A DNA stretch of 64,000 bases from Taklimakanibacter albus (GTDB lineage: Bacteria > Pseudomonadota > Alphaproteobacteria > Rhizobiales > Aestuariivirgaceae): NCBI RefSeq assembly GCF_016595235.1, contig NZ_JAENHL010000006.1, forward strand, positions 62,001 to 126,000. Direction: 5' to 3'. Every line of letters begins with the position of its first letter. The first letter of the stretch is position 1. Under the pieces are notes generated by a model. It was given only the letters and a program-made list of their open reading frames with translations, ran no database searches and had not been told where the DNA came from. A program made the position numbers and the translations under genes. Below, piece after piece: positions 1-7,588 of this stretch.

Positions 1-624
1 CTGCACGATCCGCGCGCTGAGAAAATCGCCGCCGGCGGCACCTTGCTCGTGACCGAATACGCCTTTCGCGACCGTCTCGCCGGAAGACAGATCCATGACG
101 AGCAGGGCACCCGTGATCGGCCTTATTACCTGACCATCACCTTCGATCCGAAACGGATCGACGCCGCCCTTGCCGCACTCGGCAGCAAGCCCTGGACCGC
201 TGAGCGGCCGCGTCTCGCTCTGTTCCTCGTCGTCGACAACGCGTCGAATGTCTATGCGCTGGCGAATGACGCTACCTTCGGCCGTGATCAGCGCGACTCG
301 CTCGTCGACGCTTCGTGGAAAGTCGGTATGCCGGTCATGCTGCCGAGCGAGTCCGACCTCGCCGCGGCGGGACTTACGGCCGATGCCCTCTCATCGGCTG
401 AGCCAGCGAAGCTTGCGCAGTCGGCAAAACGCATGGGCGCCGATCTCGCTCTGTCGGGCCGGCTCGTCTGGAACAAAGGCACGCTCGGCTGGGCCGCCGA
501 ATGGCATCTCTTCGACGGCAAGACGGTCCATAAGTGGAAAATCAAGGACGTCAATTTCGACGATGCCTTCCGCGATGCGCTCCGCGGCGCGGCGTTGATC
601 CTATCGGGGAGTGGGACGCCTTGA
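1..624 (+). CDS. DUF2066-like protein, 5'-truncated by window edge
   Basis: The reading frame is open from base 1, so the gene begins outside the window; a TTG at 43 is only an internal codon. About 207 codons of the C-terminal part are visible and end in TGA. The protein is soluble-looking in this part and resembles the DUF2066 family of uncharacterised proteins, in which an N-terminal signal peptide is usual but would lie outside the window. No catalytic motif is apparent. The next gene is convergent with a one-base gap (stop to stop). The family call comes from overall sequence feel rather than a diagnostic motif. Confidence 0.6.
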   Translation: MHDPRAEKIAAGGTLLVTEYAFRDRLAGRQIHDEQGTRDRPYYLTITFDPKRIDAALAALGSKPWTAERPRLALFLVVDNASNVYALANDATFGRDQRDSLVDASWKVGMPVMLPSESDLAAAGLTADALSSAEPAKLAQSAKRMGADLALSGRLVWNKGTLGWAAEWHLFDGKTVHKWKIKDVNFDDAFRDALRGAALILSGSGTP

Positions 625-625
625 A

Positions 626-1966
626 CTACCGCAACCCCGCCAGCACCTGGCGGATCGACTTCGCCATCTTGTCGACGATCTCGCCGAGTTCATCCGGGCT
701 CGCATTATAGGGCGGCGCGAGAATGACGCAGTCACCCGCGACGCCATCGACATTGCCGCCGACCGGATAACAAATGAGTCCGTTTTCAAGGGCTTGCTGG
801 CGGATGCGCAGGTAGAGCTTGAGCTCGGCCGGGAACGGCGTCTTGGTCTTGCGATCCTTGACGAGTTCGAGCGCCTGGAAGAAGCCGCGGCCGCGGATGT
901 CGCCCACCGCTTCGATGTCGGAGGTGGCATCGCGCATCATCTGGACGAGCTTCGGTCCCCATTCGATCACCCGCTCGACCAGCTTTTCGCGGGTGACGAT
1001 CTTCTGCACCGCGACGCCGGCGGCGCAGCAGGCGGTGTGGCCGGTGAAAGTGTGGCCGGTCTGCGGCCCGCCATGGACGGGCGCGAAAGTATCGGCGATC
1101 TTCTGCGAATAGACGGCGGCGCCGAGCGGCAGATAGCCGGCGGCGAGGCCCTTGGCGACCGACATGATGTCGGCCTCGACGCCGTCATGGGCGAGCGCCC
1201 GCCACGGGCCGCAGCGTCCGGCGCCCGACATGACTTCATCGGCGATCAGCAGGATGCCATGCCGGTCGCAGATCTCACGCACGCGTTTGGCATAACCTGG
1301 AGGAGCCGGCACGCAGCCGCCGGCGGCGCCGACCACCGGCTCGAAGATGAAGGCGGCGACATTCTTTGCGCCGACGCGCTGGATCTCGTCCTCGAGCTCC
1401 TTCGCACAGGCCTCCGCCGTGGTCTCAGGCATCGCACCGGCAGGCGGGCGATAGACATTGGCGGGCGACAGCAGCGAGGCGGGCACCAGCGCCCCTTCGA
1501 ACGCGGCTCGCCTTTCGAGGAAACCCGACACCGACAAAGCGCCAATCGTATTGCCGTGCCAGGAGCGCTCGCGGGCGATGAAGCGCCGCCGGCTCATCTC
1601 GCCCTTGGCGGCGTGATACTGGAGCGCGAGCTTCAGGCAGCTCTCGACCGCTTCCGAGCCGCCGGTGACGAACACCATGTGCTTGAGGCTGCCGCCGCAA
1701 TTGCGCGCGACGATCTCGGTCAGCTCTTCCAGCGCATCGGTGGTGAAATTATAGCGATAGCCATGGGCGATGCGCGACAGCTGGTCGGCGATCGCCGCAT
1801 TCACCTCTTCATTGCCATGCCCGATGCAATAGACCGCCGGTCCACTCGATCCATCGATATAGACCTTGCCGTCGGCGGCATGGATATAGGAGCCCTTGGC
1901 CCATTTGGCCTTAGGCAGGTTGGCGCCGGCGGTGGTGATGCTCTGCGGAAGCGGCTGCTTGGTCAT
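626..1966 (-). CDS. Class III PLP-dependent aminotransferase
   Basis: A 446-residue fold-type I aminotransferase of class III (the ornithine, beta-alanine and omega-amino acid aminotransferase group), which transfers an amino group from an amine or omega-amino acid to a keto acid. The cofactor Asp is in LLIADEV (about residue 243) and the PLP-binding Lys in SVAKG (about 272). The VTGGSEAVE segment near residue 101 is the usual phosphate-side loop. I prefer ATG at 1966 with GAG about 9 nt upstream; an in-frame TTG at 1987 would add seven residues. The substrate cannot be read from sequence, although polyamine genes nearby make a diamine or omega-amino acid plausible. Confidence 0.88.
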   Translation of the reverse strand: MTKQPLPQSITTAGANLPKAKWAKGSYIHAADGKVYIDGSSGPAVYCIGHGNEEVNAAIADQLSRIAHGYRYNFTTDALEELTEIVARNCGGSLKHMVFVTGGSEAVESCLKLALQYHAAKGEMSRRRFIARERSWHGNTIGALSVSGFLERRAAFEGALVPASLLSPANVYRPPAGAMPETTAEACAKELEDEIQRVGAKNVAAFIFEPVVGAAGGCVPAPPGYAKRVREICDRHGILLIADEVMSGAGRCGPWRALAHDGVEADIMSVAKGLAAGYLPLGAAVYSQKIADTFAPVHGGPQTGHTFTGHTACCAAGVAVQKIVTREKLVERVIEWGPKLVQMMRDATSDIEAVGDIRGRGFFQALELVKDRKTKTPFPAELKLYLRIRQQALENGLICYPVGGNVDGVAGDCVILAPPYNASPDELGEIVDKMAKSIRQVLAGLR

Positions 1967-2028
1967 GCGGAGTGTCTCTTTTGACAATCTTTGCCAATTT
2001 ATGCCATGCTGGTCCTGTGGAGACTTAC

Positions 2029-2283
2029 ATGGCGACTATGAATGTATCCCTGCCTGATCTTATGAAAGACTGGGTGGAAGCACAAACGAAAACAGGGCGT
2101 TACGCCAATGCCAGCGATTATGTGCGTGATCTGATCCGAAAGGACCAGGAACGCACCAGCAAGATCGCCGCCATGCAGCGCCTTGTCGATGACGGATTGA
2201 AAAGCGGCGTCGGCAAGCGGTCGAAGGACGATCTCTTCGCGAAGGCGCTGAAGCGAGTCGGAACGCAGCGCGGCAATGCCTGA
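2029..2283 (+). CDS. parD: ParD-family antitoxin
   Basis: An 84-residue ribbon-helix-helix antitoxin. The N-terminal MATMNVSLPDLMKDWVEAQ and the following YANASDYVRDLIRKD are the typical beta-strand and helix-turn-helix of ParD/CopG proteins, which bind both operator DNA and the partner toxin. The start at 2029 is supported by GGAG about 8 bases upstream; an upstream in-frame start at 1972 would overlap the divergent aminotransferase start and looks spurious. The stop overlaps the toxin start by one base. Such modules normally repress their own promoter, which would lie in the short gap before 2029. Confidence 0.85.
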   Translation: MATMNVSLPDLMKDWVEAQTKTGRYANASDYVRDLIRKDQERTSKIAAMQRLVDDGLKSGVGKRSKDDLFAKALKRVGTQRGNA

Positions 2284-2576
2284 TGGGCTTTGTTCTTTCT
2301 CTCGCGGCGGAGGAGGATATTGTCGATATTGCCGAGGAAGGCGTGCGCCTGTTCGGAACCGCACAAGCCAGGCAATATCATGATGACCTGTTCACGATCT
2401 TCAGTCTGATTGCCGCCAATCCCCGCATGGCGCGTGAGCGCCTCGAGATTTCCCCACCCGTGCGTATCCATCCCTTCAAAGCTCATCTTGTTGTTTACCG
2501 GATCGAGGAGGGCGGCGATATTCTCGTTATCCGTGTGCGGCACGGACACGAGGATTGGTCGGGCGATGTCTCCTAG
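2283..2576 (+). CDS. parE: ParE-family toxin (type II toxin-antitoxin)
   Basis: A 97-residue RelE/ParE superfamily toxin. The features seen are an N-terminal AAEEDIVDIAEEGVRLFG helix pair, a central YHDDLFTIFSLIAANPRMAR helix, and a C-terminal strand region ending in HLVVYRIEEGGDILVIRVRHGHEDW, the usual ParE pattern. ParE toxins act on DNA gyrase, while RelE relatives cleave mRNA; ParD pairing favours ParE. It is translationally coupled to the antitoxin through the overlapping TGATG. No degeneration is seen, so the pair looks functional. Confidence 0.85.
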   Translation: MGFVLSLAAEEDIVDIAEEGVRLFGTAQARQYHDDLFTIFSLIAANPRMARERLEISPPVRIHPFKAHLVVYRIEEGGDILVIRVRHGHEDWSGDVS

Positions 2577-2591
2577 TTTATCTGGCAAATC

Positions 2592-3623
2592 ATGATCACC
2601 GTCTTTGACGACATGCAGCGTCTGCACAATCCGTCGAGCTTTCTCGTCGCCGGCAAGAGCCAGCCCATGCCGGAACGGCCCGAGCGCATCGATATGCTGC
2701 TCGAAGGGGTACGGCGTGCCGGCGGCAGGCTCGTCGCGCCGAAGCCAATCGGCAACGAGACATTGTCGCTCGTCCATGATGCACGCTACCTCGCTTTCAT
2801 GGATACGCTGTGGGAGCGCTGGCATCGCCAGCCGGACGCAGCGGAATATCCCGCCCCCAATATCCATGCGCTGGGCCGCTCGAGCCTGGCGCCGGTCGGT
2901 TATCCCGACTCGGTCGTGGGGCAAGTCGGCTATCACGTCGGAGACGGTTCCTGTCCTTTCATGGACAAGACCTGGGACGCCGCCCGCGCCAGCGCCGCCA
3001 CTGCCGCCCATGCCGCCCGGCTGATGCTCCAGGGTGAGCGTTTCGTTTACGCACTGTGCCGGCCGCCCGGCCATCATGCGGCGTCCGATGTCGCGGCGGG
3101 CTTCTGCTACATCAACAATTCGGCGCTCGCCGCCGAGATCCTGCACCGGGCCGGGAAGCGTGTCGCCATCCTCGATATCGACGTGCACCATGGCAACGGC
3201 ACCGAGGCGATCTTCTATGATCGTGCCGACATACTCACCGTCTCGATCCACGCCGATCCGAAGCGCTTCTACCCCTTCTTCTGGGGTTATGCCGAGGAGA
3301 CCGGGAGGGGGGCGGGCGAAGGCTACAATCTCAATCTGCCGCTGCCGCGCGGCACCGCGATCGACGACTATCGCTGCGCATTGGCGAAGGCTTTGCGGCG
3401 CGTCGGCGATTTCGCACCCGAGATACTGGTCGTTGCCGCCGGCCTCGACATCGCGGTCGATGATCCGTTCAAGGGCTTCGCCATCGCGACCGACGATTTC
3501 ACCACAATCGGAGGCGACATCGCCGACCTGAAGCTGCCGTTGCTGGTGGTGCAGGAGGGCGGCTATCCCTCACCGAGTCTCGGCGCCAGTCTGGTGGCGC
3601 TGCTGGAGGGATTGCGATCATGA
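2592..3623 (+). CDS. Histone deacetylase-family acetylpolyamine amidohydrolase
   Basis: A 343-residue arginase/deacetylase-fold zinc enzyme. RPPGHHA (about residues 157-163) carries the catalytic His pair, FCYINN follows, and DIDVHHGNG (about 195-203) gives zinc ligands. The N-terminal MPERPERI segment and the insertion with HALGRSSLAPVGYP are typical of bacterial acetylpolyamine deacetylases rather than AcuC. It should remove acetyl groups from N-acetylputrescine, N-acetylcadaverine or related amines in the cytoplasm. Its stop overlaps the start of a GNAT gene by 4 bases, pairing a deacetylase with an acetyltransferase, and an ornithine decarboxylase lies 1.1 kb downstream. Confidence 0.85.
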   Translation: MITVFDDMQRLHNPSSFLVAGKSQPMPERPERIDMLLEGVRRAGGRLVAPKPIGNETLSLVHDARYLAFMDTLWERWHRQPDAAEYPAPNIHALGRSSLAPVGYPDSVVGQVGYHVGDGSCPFMDKTWDAARASAATAAHAARLMLQGERFVYALCRPPGHHAASDVAAGFCYINNSALAAEILHRAGKRVAILDIDVHHGNGTEAIFYDRADILTVSIHADPKRFYPFFWGYAEETGRGAGEGYNLNLPLPRGTAIDDYRCALAKALRRVGDFAPEILVVAAGLDIAVDDPFKGFAIATDDFTTIGGDIADLKLPLLVVQEGGYPSPSLGASLVALLEGLRS

Positions 3624-4093
3624 CCGTGACGATCCGGCCGATGGCCGATGCTGATGCGCCGGCCGTCGTGGCGATGGTCCAAGGCCTGGCGCGCGACACC
3701 GCGACGGGCGTCATACCGAAGCTTACGCCGCAAAGCCTGATCGGCAACCGCGACCTGATCGACGTCACCATTGCCGAGGACCGGGAAGGCATGCTCGGCG
3801 CCTGCCTGACGCTTCTCACCTATTCGACCTGGCGCGATGCAAGGGGGCTTTATGTGGTCGATCTCTTCATCGACGGCCGCGCCCGCAATCGCGGCATCGG
3901 GCTCAAACTCCTGCGCGCCGCGGCACGTCGCGGCCGCGCCAAGGGGGCCCGTTTCATCAAGCTCGAGGTCTATCACACCAATGACGGCGCCGCGCGTTTC
4001 TATGAGCGCCTCGGCTTCGGCCGTCACGACGAGGATCGCCTGTTCATTCTCGAGGACGAGAAGATGACGGCGCTTCTGGAAGACCGAGATTAA
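3620..4093 (+). CDS. GNAT-family N-acetyltransferase
   Basis: A 157-residue single-domain GNAT enzyme. LYVVDLFIDGRARNRGIGLK (about residues 75-95) contains the Q/RxxGxG/A-type acetyl-CoA pyrophosphate loop RNRGIG, followed by the helix LLRAAARRG and the terminal FYERLGFGRHDE motif. It is co-transcribed with the upstream deacetylase (ATGA overlap). The substrate is unknown; the context suggests an amine or polyamine acetylated and deacetylated in a cycle, but that is inference. Confidence 0.8.
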   Translation: MTVTIRPMADADAPAVVAMVQGLARDTATGVIPKLTPQSLIGNRDLIDVTIAEDREGMLGACLTLLTYSTWRDARGLYVVDLFIDGRARNRGIGLKLLRAAARRGRAKGARFIKLEVYHTNDGAARFYERLGFGRHDEDRLFILEDEKMTALLEDRD

Positions 4094-4102
4094 GTTGTCC
4101 CT

Positions 4103-4126
4103 TCACCCCGGCGAAAGCCGGGGTGA
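4103..4126. terminator. Perfect hairpin with GAAA loop between convergent genes
   Basis: TCACCCCGGC (4103-4112) and GCCGGGGTGA (4117-4126) form a 10-bp perfect stem with a GAAA loop. It sits between the convergent GNAT genes ending at 4093 and 4150. There is no T-run on either side. The same type of element is widespread as a short palindromic repeat in Hyphomicrobiales, so it may be a repeat, a bidirectional terminator, or both. Confidence 0.55.
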
Positions 4127-4149
4127 CGACATAGATGTGAATGCGCCGC

Positions 4150-4704
4150 TTACGCCGTCTGGCGCGCAGCTTCTTCCGCCGGCAGCGGAATCATCCGGCC
4201 GCTGGCCGCGATGACGCCTTTCGAGCCCTCGAGCGCGCCCGCTTCGAGCTCTAGGCCGAGGAAGCGGTCGGGATCGACCGGTCCCGGCAGGCTGAGCCCT
4301 ACGACCGCGTCGCGTGAGAAGCCGAAGCGGCCGTAATAGGGCGCATCGCCGACGAGCAGCACGACCCGGTGGCCGAGCTTATGCGCTTGCGCGAGCGCAT
4401 GGCGCATCAGCTTTCCGCCGATGCCGCGCTTCTGATAGGCGCTATCGACGGCGAGCGGGCCGAGCAGCAGAGCCGGACCGGCCGATCCCGCGGTGATGTC
4501 CCACAGGCGCAGCGTGCCGACGAGGCGGCCCCGGCGGTTGCGTGCGGCAAAAGCGAGACCTTCCGCCGGCACGCGGTTCTCGCGCAGCCTTTCGGATGTC
4601 TTGCGCCGGCGTTCGGCTTTGCCGAAAGCGCGGTCGAGCAGGGCTTCGCGGGCCGGGAAATCGGCCGCGACTTCGGGCGTGATGGTGACCATTGTGGCCT
4701 CCAT
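4150..4704 (-). CDS. GNAT-family N-acetyltransferase (YhbS-like)
   Basis: A 184-residue acetyltransferase. LGPLAVDSAYQKRGIGGKLM (about residues 80-100) is the acetyl-CoA binding strand and loop (QKRGIG), and VVLLVGDAPYYGRFGF is the YhbS/COG3153 signature following it. The start at 4704 has GAGG a few bases upstream; MVTITPEV at 4692 is an alternative. It converges with the GNAT at 3620-4093 and is followed on the same strand by no close partner. The substrate is unknown. Confidence 0.8.
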   Translation of the reverse strand: MEATMVTITPEVAADFPAREALLDRAFGKAERRRKTSERLRENRVPAEGLAFAARNRRGRLVGTLRLWDITAGSAGPALLLGPLAVDSAYQKRGIGGKLMRHALAQAHKLGHRVVLLVGDAPYYGRFGFSRDAVVGLSLPGPVDPDRFLGLELEAGALEGSKGVIAASGRMIPLPAEEAARQTA

Positions 4705-4770
4705 GACACCTCTGACGCCGCCCCAAGCCGAAGCCTAGGGCGGGCATCTCGGGATAGATGAGTGGATGGG

Positions 4771-5904
4771 TTAGATGATGTAGGTCGCCAGCGGCGGGAA
4801 GCCGTTGAACGCGATCGCCGAATAGGTCGTCGTATAGGCGCCCGTATTGTCGATCAGCACCTCGTCACCGACGGTGAGCGAAAGCGGCAGCTCATAGGGC
4901 GTCTTTTCATAGAGCACGTCGGCGCTGTCGCAGGTCGGCCCGGCGATGATGCAGGGACCCACCTGGTCGTCGTCGCGCGCCGAGAGGATCGGATAGCGGA
5001 TCGCTTCCTCCATCGTCTCGGCGAGGCCGCCGAACTTGCCGATGTCGAGATAGACCCAGCGGGCCTTGTCCTCGACGTGCTTCTTAGACACCAGCACGAC
5101 TTCCGCCTTGATCACGCCGGCATTGCCGACCATGCCGCGGCCTGGCTCGATGATCGTTTCCGGGATGGCATTGCCGAAATGCTTGGCGAGCGCCTGCTCG
5201 ATGCCCTGGGCATAGGCCGGCACACCCGGAACCTCTTTGAGGTAACGGGTCGGGAAGCCGCCGCCGAGATTGACCATCGACAGTGTGATGCCGCGATCGG
5301 AGAGCGTGCGGAAGATATCGGCCGACTGCGCCAACGCCGAATCCCAGCCGTCGGTCTTCGTCTGCTGCGAGCCGACATGGAAGGAGACGCCATAAGCACG
5401 GAGGCCGAGCTTATGGGCAAGCGTCAGCACGTCGAGCGCCATGGCGGGCGAGCAGCCGAATTTGCGCGACAGCGGCCAGTCGGCGCCGGCGCCATCGGTC
5501 AGGATGCGGCAGAACACGCGGGAGCCAGGAGCGGCGCGCGCCACCTTCTCGACTTCCTCGATGGAATCGACGGCATAGAGCGACACGCCGAGCTGATGGG
5601 CGCGCGCGACGTCACGCTCCTTCTTGATCGTGTTGCCGAAGGAGATGCGGTCGGGCGTGGCGCCGGCGGTGAGCGCCATTTCGATCTCGGGCACCGAGGC
5701 CGTGTCGAAGCACGAGCCGAGGTTGGCCAAGAGCGAAAGGACTTCGGGCGCCGGATTGGCCTTCACCGCATAGAAGATGCGGGTGGCCGGCATCGCGCGG
5801 GCGAAGCGGAGATAATTGTCACGGATGACCTCGAGGTCGACGACGAGGCAGGGGCCTTCCGGTCGTCGGTCGGCGAGAAAGTCGATCATGCGTTGCGTAG
5901 CCAT
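4771..5904 (-). CDS. Ornithine/lysine decarboxylase (PLP fold type III)
   Basis: A 377-residue alanine-racemase-fold decarboxylase of the eukaryotic-like ODC family, making putrescine from ornithine or cadaverine from lysine. The PLP Lys is in AVKANP (about residue 48), HVGSQ and VNLGGGFP follow, EPGRGMVGNAG binds phosphate, and CDSAD (Cys about 325) supplies the active-site Cys from the partner subunit of the dimer. The start is ATG 5904 with GGGAG 8 bases upstream. The nearly 480-base leader carries a structured RNA candidate at 6183-6266, pointing to post-transcriptional control. Ornithine-versus-lysine specificity cannot be settled here. Confidence 0.9.
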   Translation of the reverse strand: MATQRMIDFLADRRPEGPCLVVDLEVIRDNYLRFARAMPATRIFYAVKANPAPEVLSLLANLGSCFDTASVPEIEMALTAGATPDRISFGNTIKKERDVARAHQLGVSLYAVDSIEEVEKVARAAPGSRVFCRILTDGAGADWPLSRKFGCSPAMALDVLTLAHKLGLRAYGVSFHVGSQQTKTDGWDSALAQSADIFRTLSDRGITLSMVNLGGGFPTRYLKEVPGVPAYAQGIEQALAKHFGNAIPETIIEPGRGMVGNAGVIKAEVVLVSKKHVEDKARWVYLDIGKFGGLAETMEEAIRYPILSARDDDQVGPCIIAGPTCDSADVLYEKTPYELPLSLTVGDEVLIDNTGAYTTTYSAIAFNGFPPLATYII

Positions 5905-6043
5905 AGGCGTAACTCCCGTCAGGGCGCAGTGGATGGCTCTCGAGATGGCAAGGCGCACGCCCCGCGATGGAGACGGGAACGGGCCGGCCGCCTGTCGGGC
6001 CGTCGAGTGCGATGATTGTCCGGGCGCTCATCGCGCCTCGCAT

Positions 6044-6232
6044 TCACCGCGGTTTGTCTGCCTTGGCTTGGAGGGAGTATCCCATCCGCACTTGGGGCAA
6101 GGAAAGTGGTGCCTCTTCAGTAACGCCGACTGTTGGACCAGCCAGACACGAGACCAAAAAAGCCCGCACCGTCGTTGCTTCAAGGCGTCCGCGGTCCGAA
6201 GACCGCATACGGATCATGTCCGTATGTACCAT
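6044..6232 (-). other. Possible leader ORF in the decarboxylase 5' region
   Basis: A 62-codon frame on the same strand as the decarboxylase begins at ATG 6232, eight bases after a GAAGG sequence, and ends at 6044, before the decarboxylase start at 5904. Its first codons read MVHTDMIRMRSSDRG and overlap hairpins P3 and P4 of the four-way junction, so translation would disrupt that fold. It could be a regulatory upstream ORF like those found before other polyamine genes, or chance. I recognise no homologue. The remaining 5905-6043 stretch shows only one short hairpin (6022-6038) and the Shine-Dalgarno. Confidence 0.25.
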
Positions 6233-6266
6233 CCCGGAGACCTTCTTGAGGATCCGGGGGACGCCC
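6183..6266 (-). ncRNA. Structured 5' leader RNA (four-way junction), candidate polyamine-responsive element
   Basis: Read on the minus strand, this segment folds into P1 (6259-6266 with 6183-6190, 7 Watson-Crick pairs plus one G-U), P2 (CCCGGA/TCCGGG, 6253-6258 with 6233-6238), P3 (CATACGGA/TCCGTATG, 6219-6226 with 6206-6213) and P4 (GCGGTC/GACCGC, 6201-6206 with 6191-6196). P4 is capped on this strand by UUCG closed by C-G, a very stable loop. P1/P2 and P4/P1 abut without unpaired bases; base 6206 can belong to P3 or P4. An A6 run on the plus strand (6156-6161) gives a U6 tract downstream in the RNA. The alphaproteobacterial speF leader motif is known upstream of such decarboxylases; I cannot confirm identity. 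Confidence 0.6.
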
Positions 6267-6386
6267 ACAGGCACGTGCGACTTTGGGCAAATCGGCATAT
6301 GATGGATTCTGCCGTCGCATTCAAGAAAAATTTTGCGCTGCACCCCAAAAATTTGCCTGGGGCATCAAGGGCTTCTTTATGGATTT

Positions 6387-6854
6387 TTAATTCCCGCAGC
6401 CGCCGGGGCGCAAATGCCCGCCAATGGCGCCCAAGAGCTTGGCCAGCTGCTCGAGATCCTTTTCCGAAAGGTCGGGCGCCACATGCTCTTCGAGCGCTTC
6501 GCGATAGGAGGGCCATATCCGCTTCTGCATGGCGCGGCCCTCGGGCGTCGCCTGGATCATCTGGCCGCGGCCGTCGCCGGGGCAGGTGAGTCGCTCGACG
6601 AGGCCGGCGGCTTCCATCCGGTCGAGAAGGCGGGAGAGGTTGTACTGGGCGACGAGAAGTTCCTTCTCGAGCTCAACGGGGCGGAGCTTGCGGCCGCCCT
6701 CGCGCGACAGTTCCAGGAGGACGTCGTACCATTCGATCGGCGGCAGGCCCTTCGCCTTCACCGCCGCCTCCACTTTGCGCACAACATTGTCATGGGCGCG
6801 GATGAGCCGCACCCAGACATGCTGAACCCTCTCGATTCGCTTTTCCTCGGCCAT
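6387..6854 (-). CDS. MarR-family transcriptional regulator
   Basis: A 155-residue winged-helix repressor. The LRPVELEKELLVAQYNLSRL helix-turn-helix (about residues 55-75) and the wing with CPGDGRGQMIQATPEGRAM (about 90-110) are the MarR pattern. It is divergent from the glutathione S-transferase gene at 6961, and the 106-bp gap has a near-perfect inverted repeat overlapping promoter-like hexamers on both strands. It probably represses itself and the GST, with release by a phenolic or electrophilic ligand. That ligand is not known. Confidence 0.88.
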   Translation of the reverse strand: MAEEKRIERVQHVWVRLIRAHDNVVRKVEAAVKAKGLPPIEWYDVLLELSREGGRKLRPVELEKELLVAQYNLSRLLDRMEAAGLVERLTCPGDGRGQMIQATPEGRAMQKRIWPSYREALEEHVAPDLSEKDLEQLAKLLGAIGGHLRPGGCGN

Positions 6855-6902
6855 CGCCGCTATCCTAAAGATTCATGCATCTGCATCAAGCTTGACATAT
6901 AG

Positions 6903-6934
6903 ATGTAACTGCATTAATGTCAATGCAGTTGCAT
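6903..6934. promoter_or_regulatory. Putative MarR operator overlapping divergent promoters
   Basis: ATGTAACTGCATT (6903-6915) and AATGCAGTTGCAT (6922-6934) form an inverted repeat with 12 of 13 bases matched and a 6-bp spacer. A TTGACA at 6892-6897 faces the GST gene, and a TTGACA on the minus strand (6918-6923) with TATGTC at 6894-6899 faces marR. A further similar half-site, ATGCATCTGCAT, lies at about 6875-6886. Binding would cover both promoters. Confidence 0.7.
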
Positions 6935-6960
6935 GAAACTGAGTCCTGAAGGAGACTATC

Positions 6961-7575
6961 ATGAAGCTTTACTACTCGCCCGGTGCGTGCTCGCTCGCTC
7001 CCCATATCGTCGCGTCCGAGGCGGGTGTTCCGCTCGAGCTCGAGAAAGTGGATCTTGGCAGCCACACGCTCGCCGACGGCTCCAACTATTATGACGTCAA
7101 TCCGCGCGGCTATGTGCCGGCCATCCAGATCAAGGCAGGCGAGCCGGTTCTGACCGAAGCCAATATCGTAGTGCAGTATATCGCCGACCAGAAGCCGGAA
7201 GCGGGCCTGATGCCGAAGGCAGGCACGCCCGAGCGTTACCGCGCCCAGCAGTGGCTGGCTTTCGTCGCCACCGAGCTGCACAAGAACTTCTCCTGGCTCT
7301 GGTACAAGGACACGCCGGCCGAGACCAAGACCGCGGTCAAGGCGAAGCTCGACAAGCGCTTCGCCGAGCTCGACGCCCATCTCAAGGGCAACGCGTATCT
7401 GCTCGGCAAGGATTTCTCCGCCGCCGACGCCTATGCCTTCACCATCGTCAACTGGGTGAACTTCCTCGGCATGAACCTGAACAGCTTCCCGAACCTCAAG
7501 GCCTATATGGACCGCGTCGCGGCCCGTCCGAAGGTCCAGGCGGCGCTCAAGGCCGAAGGCCTCGTCGCGGCGTAA
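6961..7575 (+). CDS. gstA: Glutathione S-transferase, beta class
   Basis: A 204-residue GST closely resembling E. coli GstA in length and layout. The N-terminal MKLYYSPGACSLAPHI carries the beta-class active-site Cys, NPRGYVPAI is the cis-Pro glutathione site, LTEANIVVQYIAD the G-site Ser/Glu region, and FSAADAYAF the C-terminal capping box. It conjugates glutathione to electrophiles in the cytoplasm. AAGGAG lies 6-7 bases before the ATG. The divergent MarR gene and the dyad between them suggest induction by toxic organic compounds. Confidence 0.9.
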   Translation: MKLYYSPGACSLAPHIVASEAGVPLELEKVDLGSHTLADGSNYYDVNPRGYVPAIQIKAGEPVLTEANIVVQYIADQKPEAGLMPKAGTPERYRAQQWLAFVATELHKNFSWLWYKDTPAETKTAVKAKLDKRFAELDAHLKGNAYLLGKDFSAADAYAFTIVNWVNFLGMNLNSFPNLKAYMDRVAARPKVQAALKAEGLVAA

Positions 7576-7588
7576 GTCTATCAGTCAT

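Noticed and set aside
611-1984. Long open frame on the plus strand opposite the aminotransferase
   Set aside because: It mirrors the minus-strand aminotransferase, which has clear PLP motifs. GC-rich codon bias creates such antisense frames throughout the window (also 4762-6015, 11157-12386, 24875-25987, 27284-29263, 31276-33969, 34503-35993, 35765-37462, 58597-60378).
6183-6266. tRNA-like cloverleaf
   Set aside because: The 84-nt four-way junction has no TTCGA loop of tRNA type, no anticodon arm of 5 bp with a 7-base loop and no acceptor/CCA end, so a tRNA reading was dropped in favour of a leader element.
5967-6302. Plus-strand ORF of 111 codons upstream of the decarboxylase
   Set aside because: No Shine-Dalgarno, no family resemblance, and it runs through the structured leader of the opposite strand.
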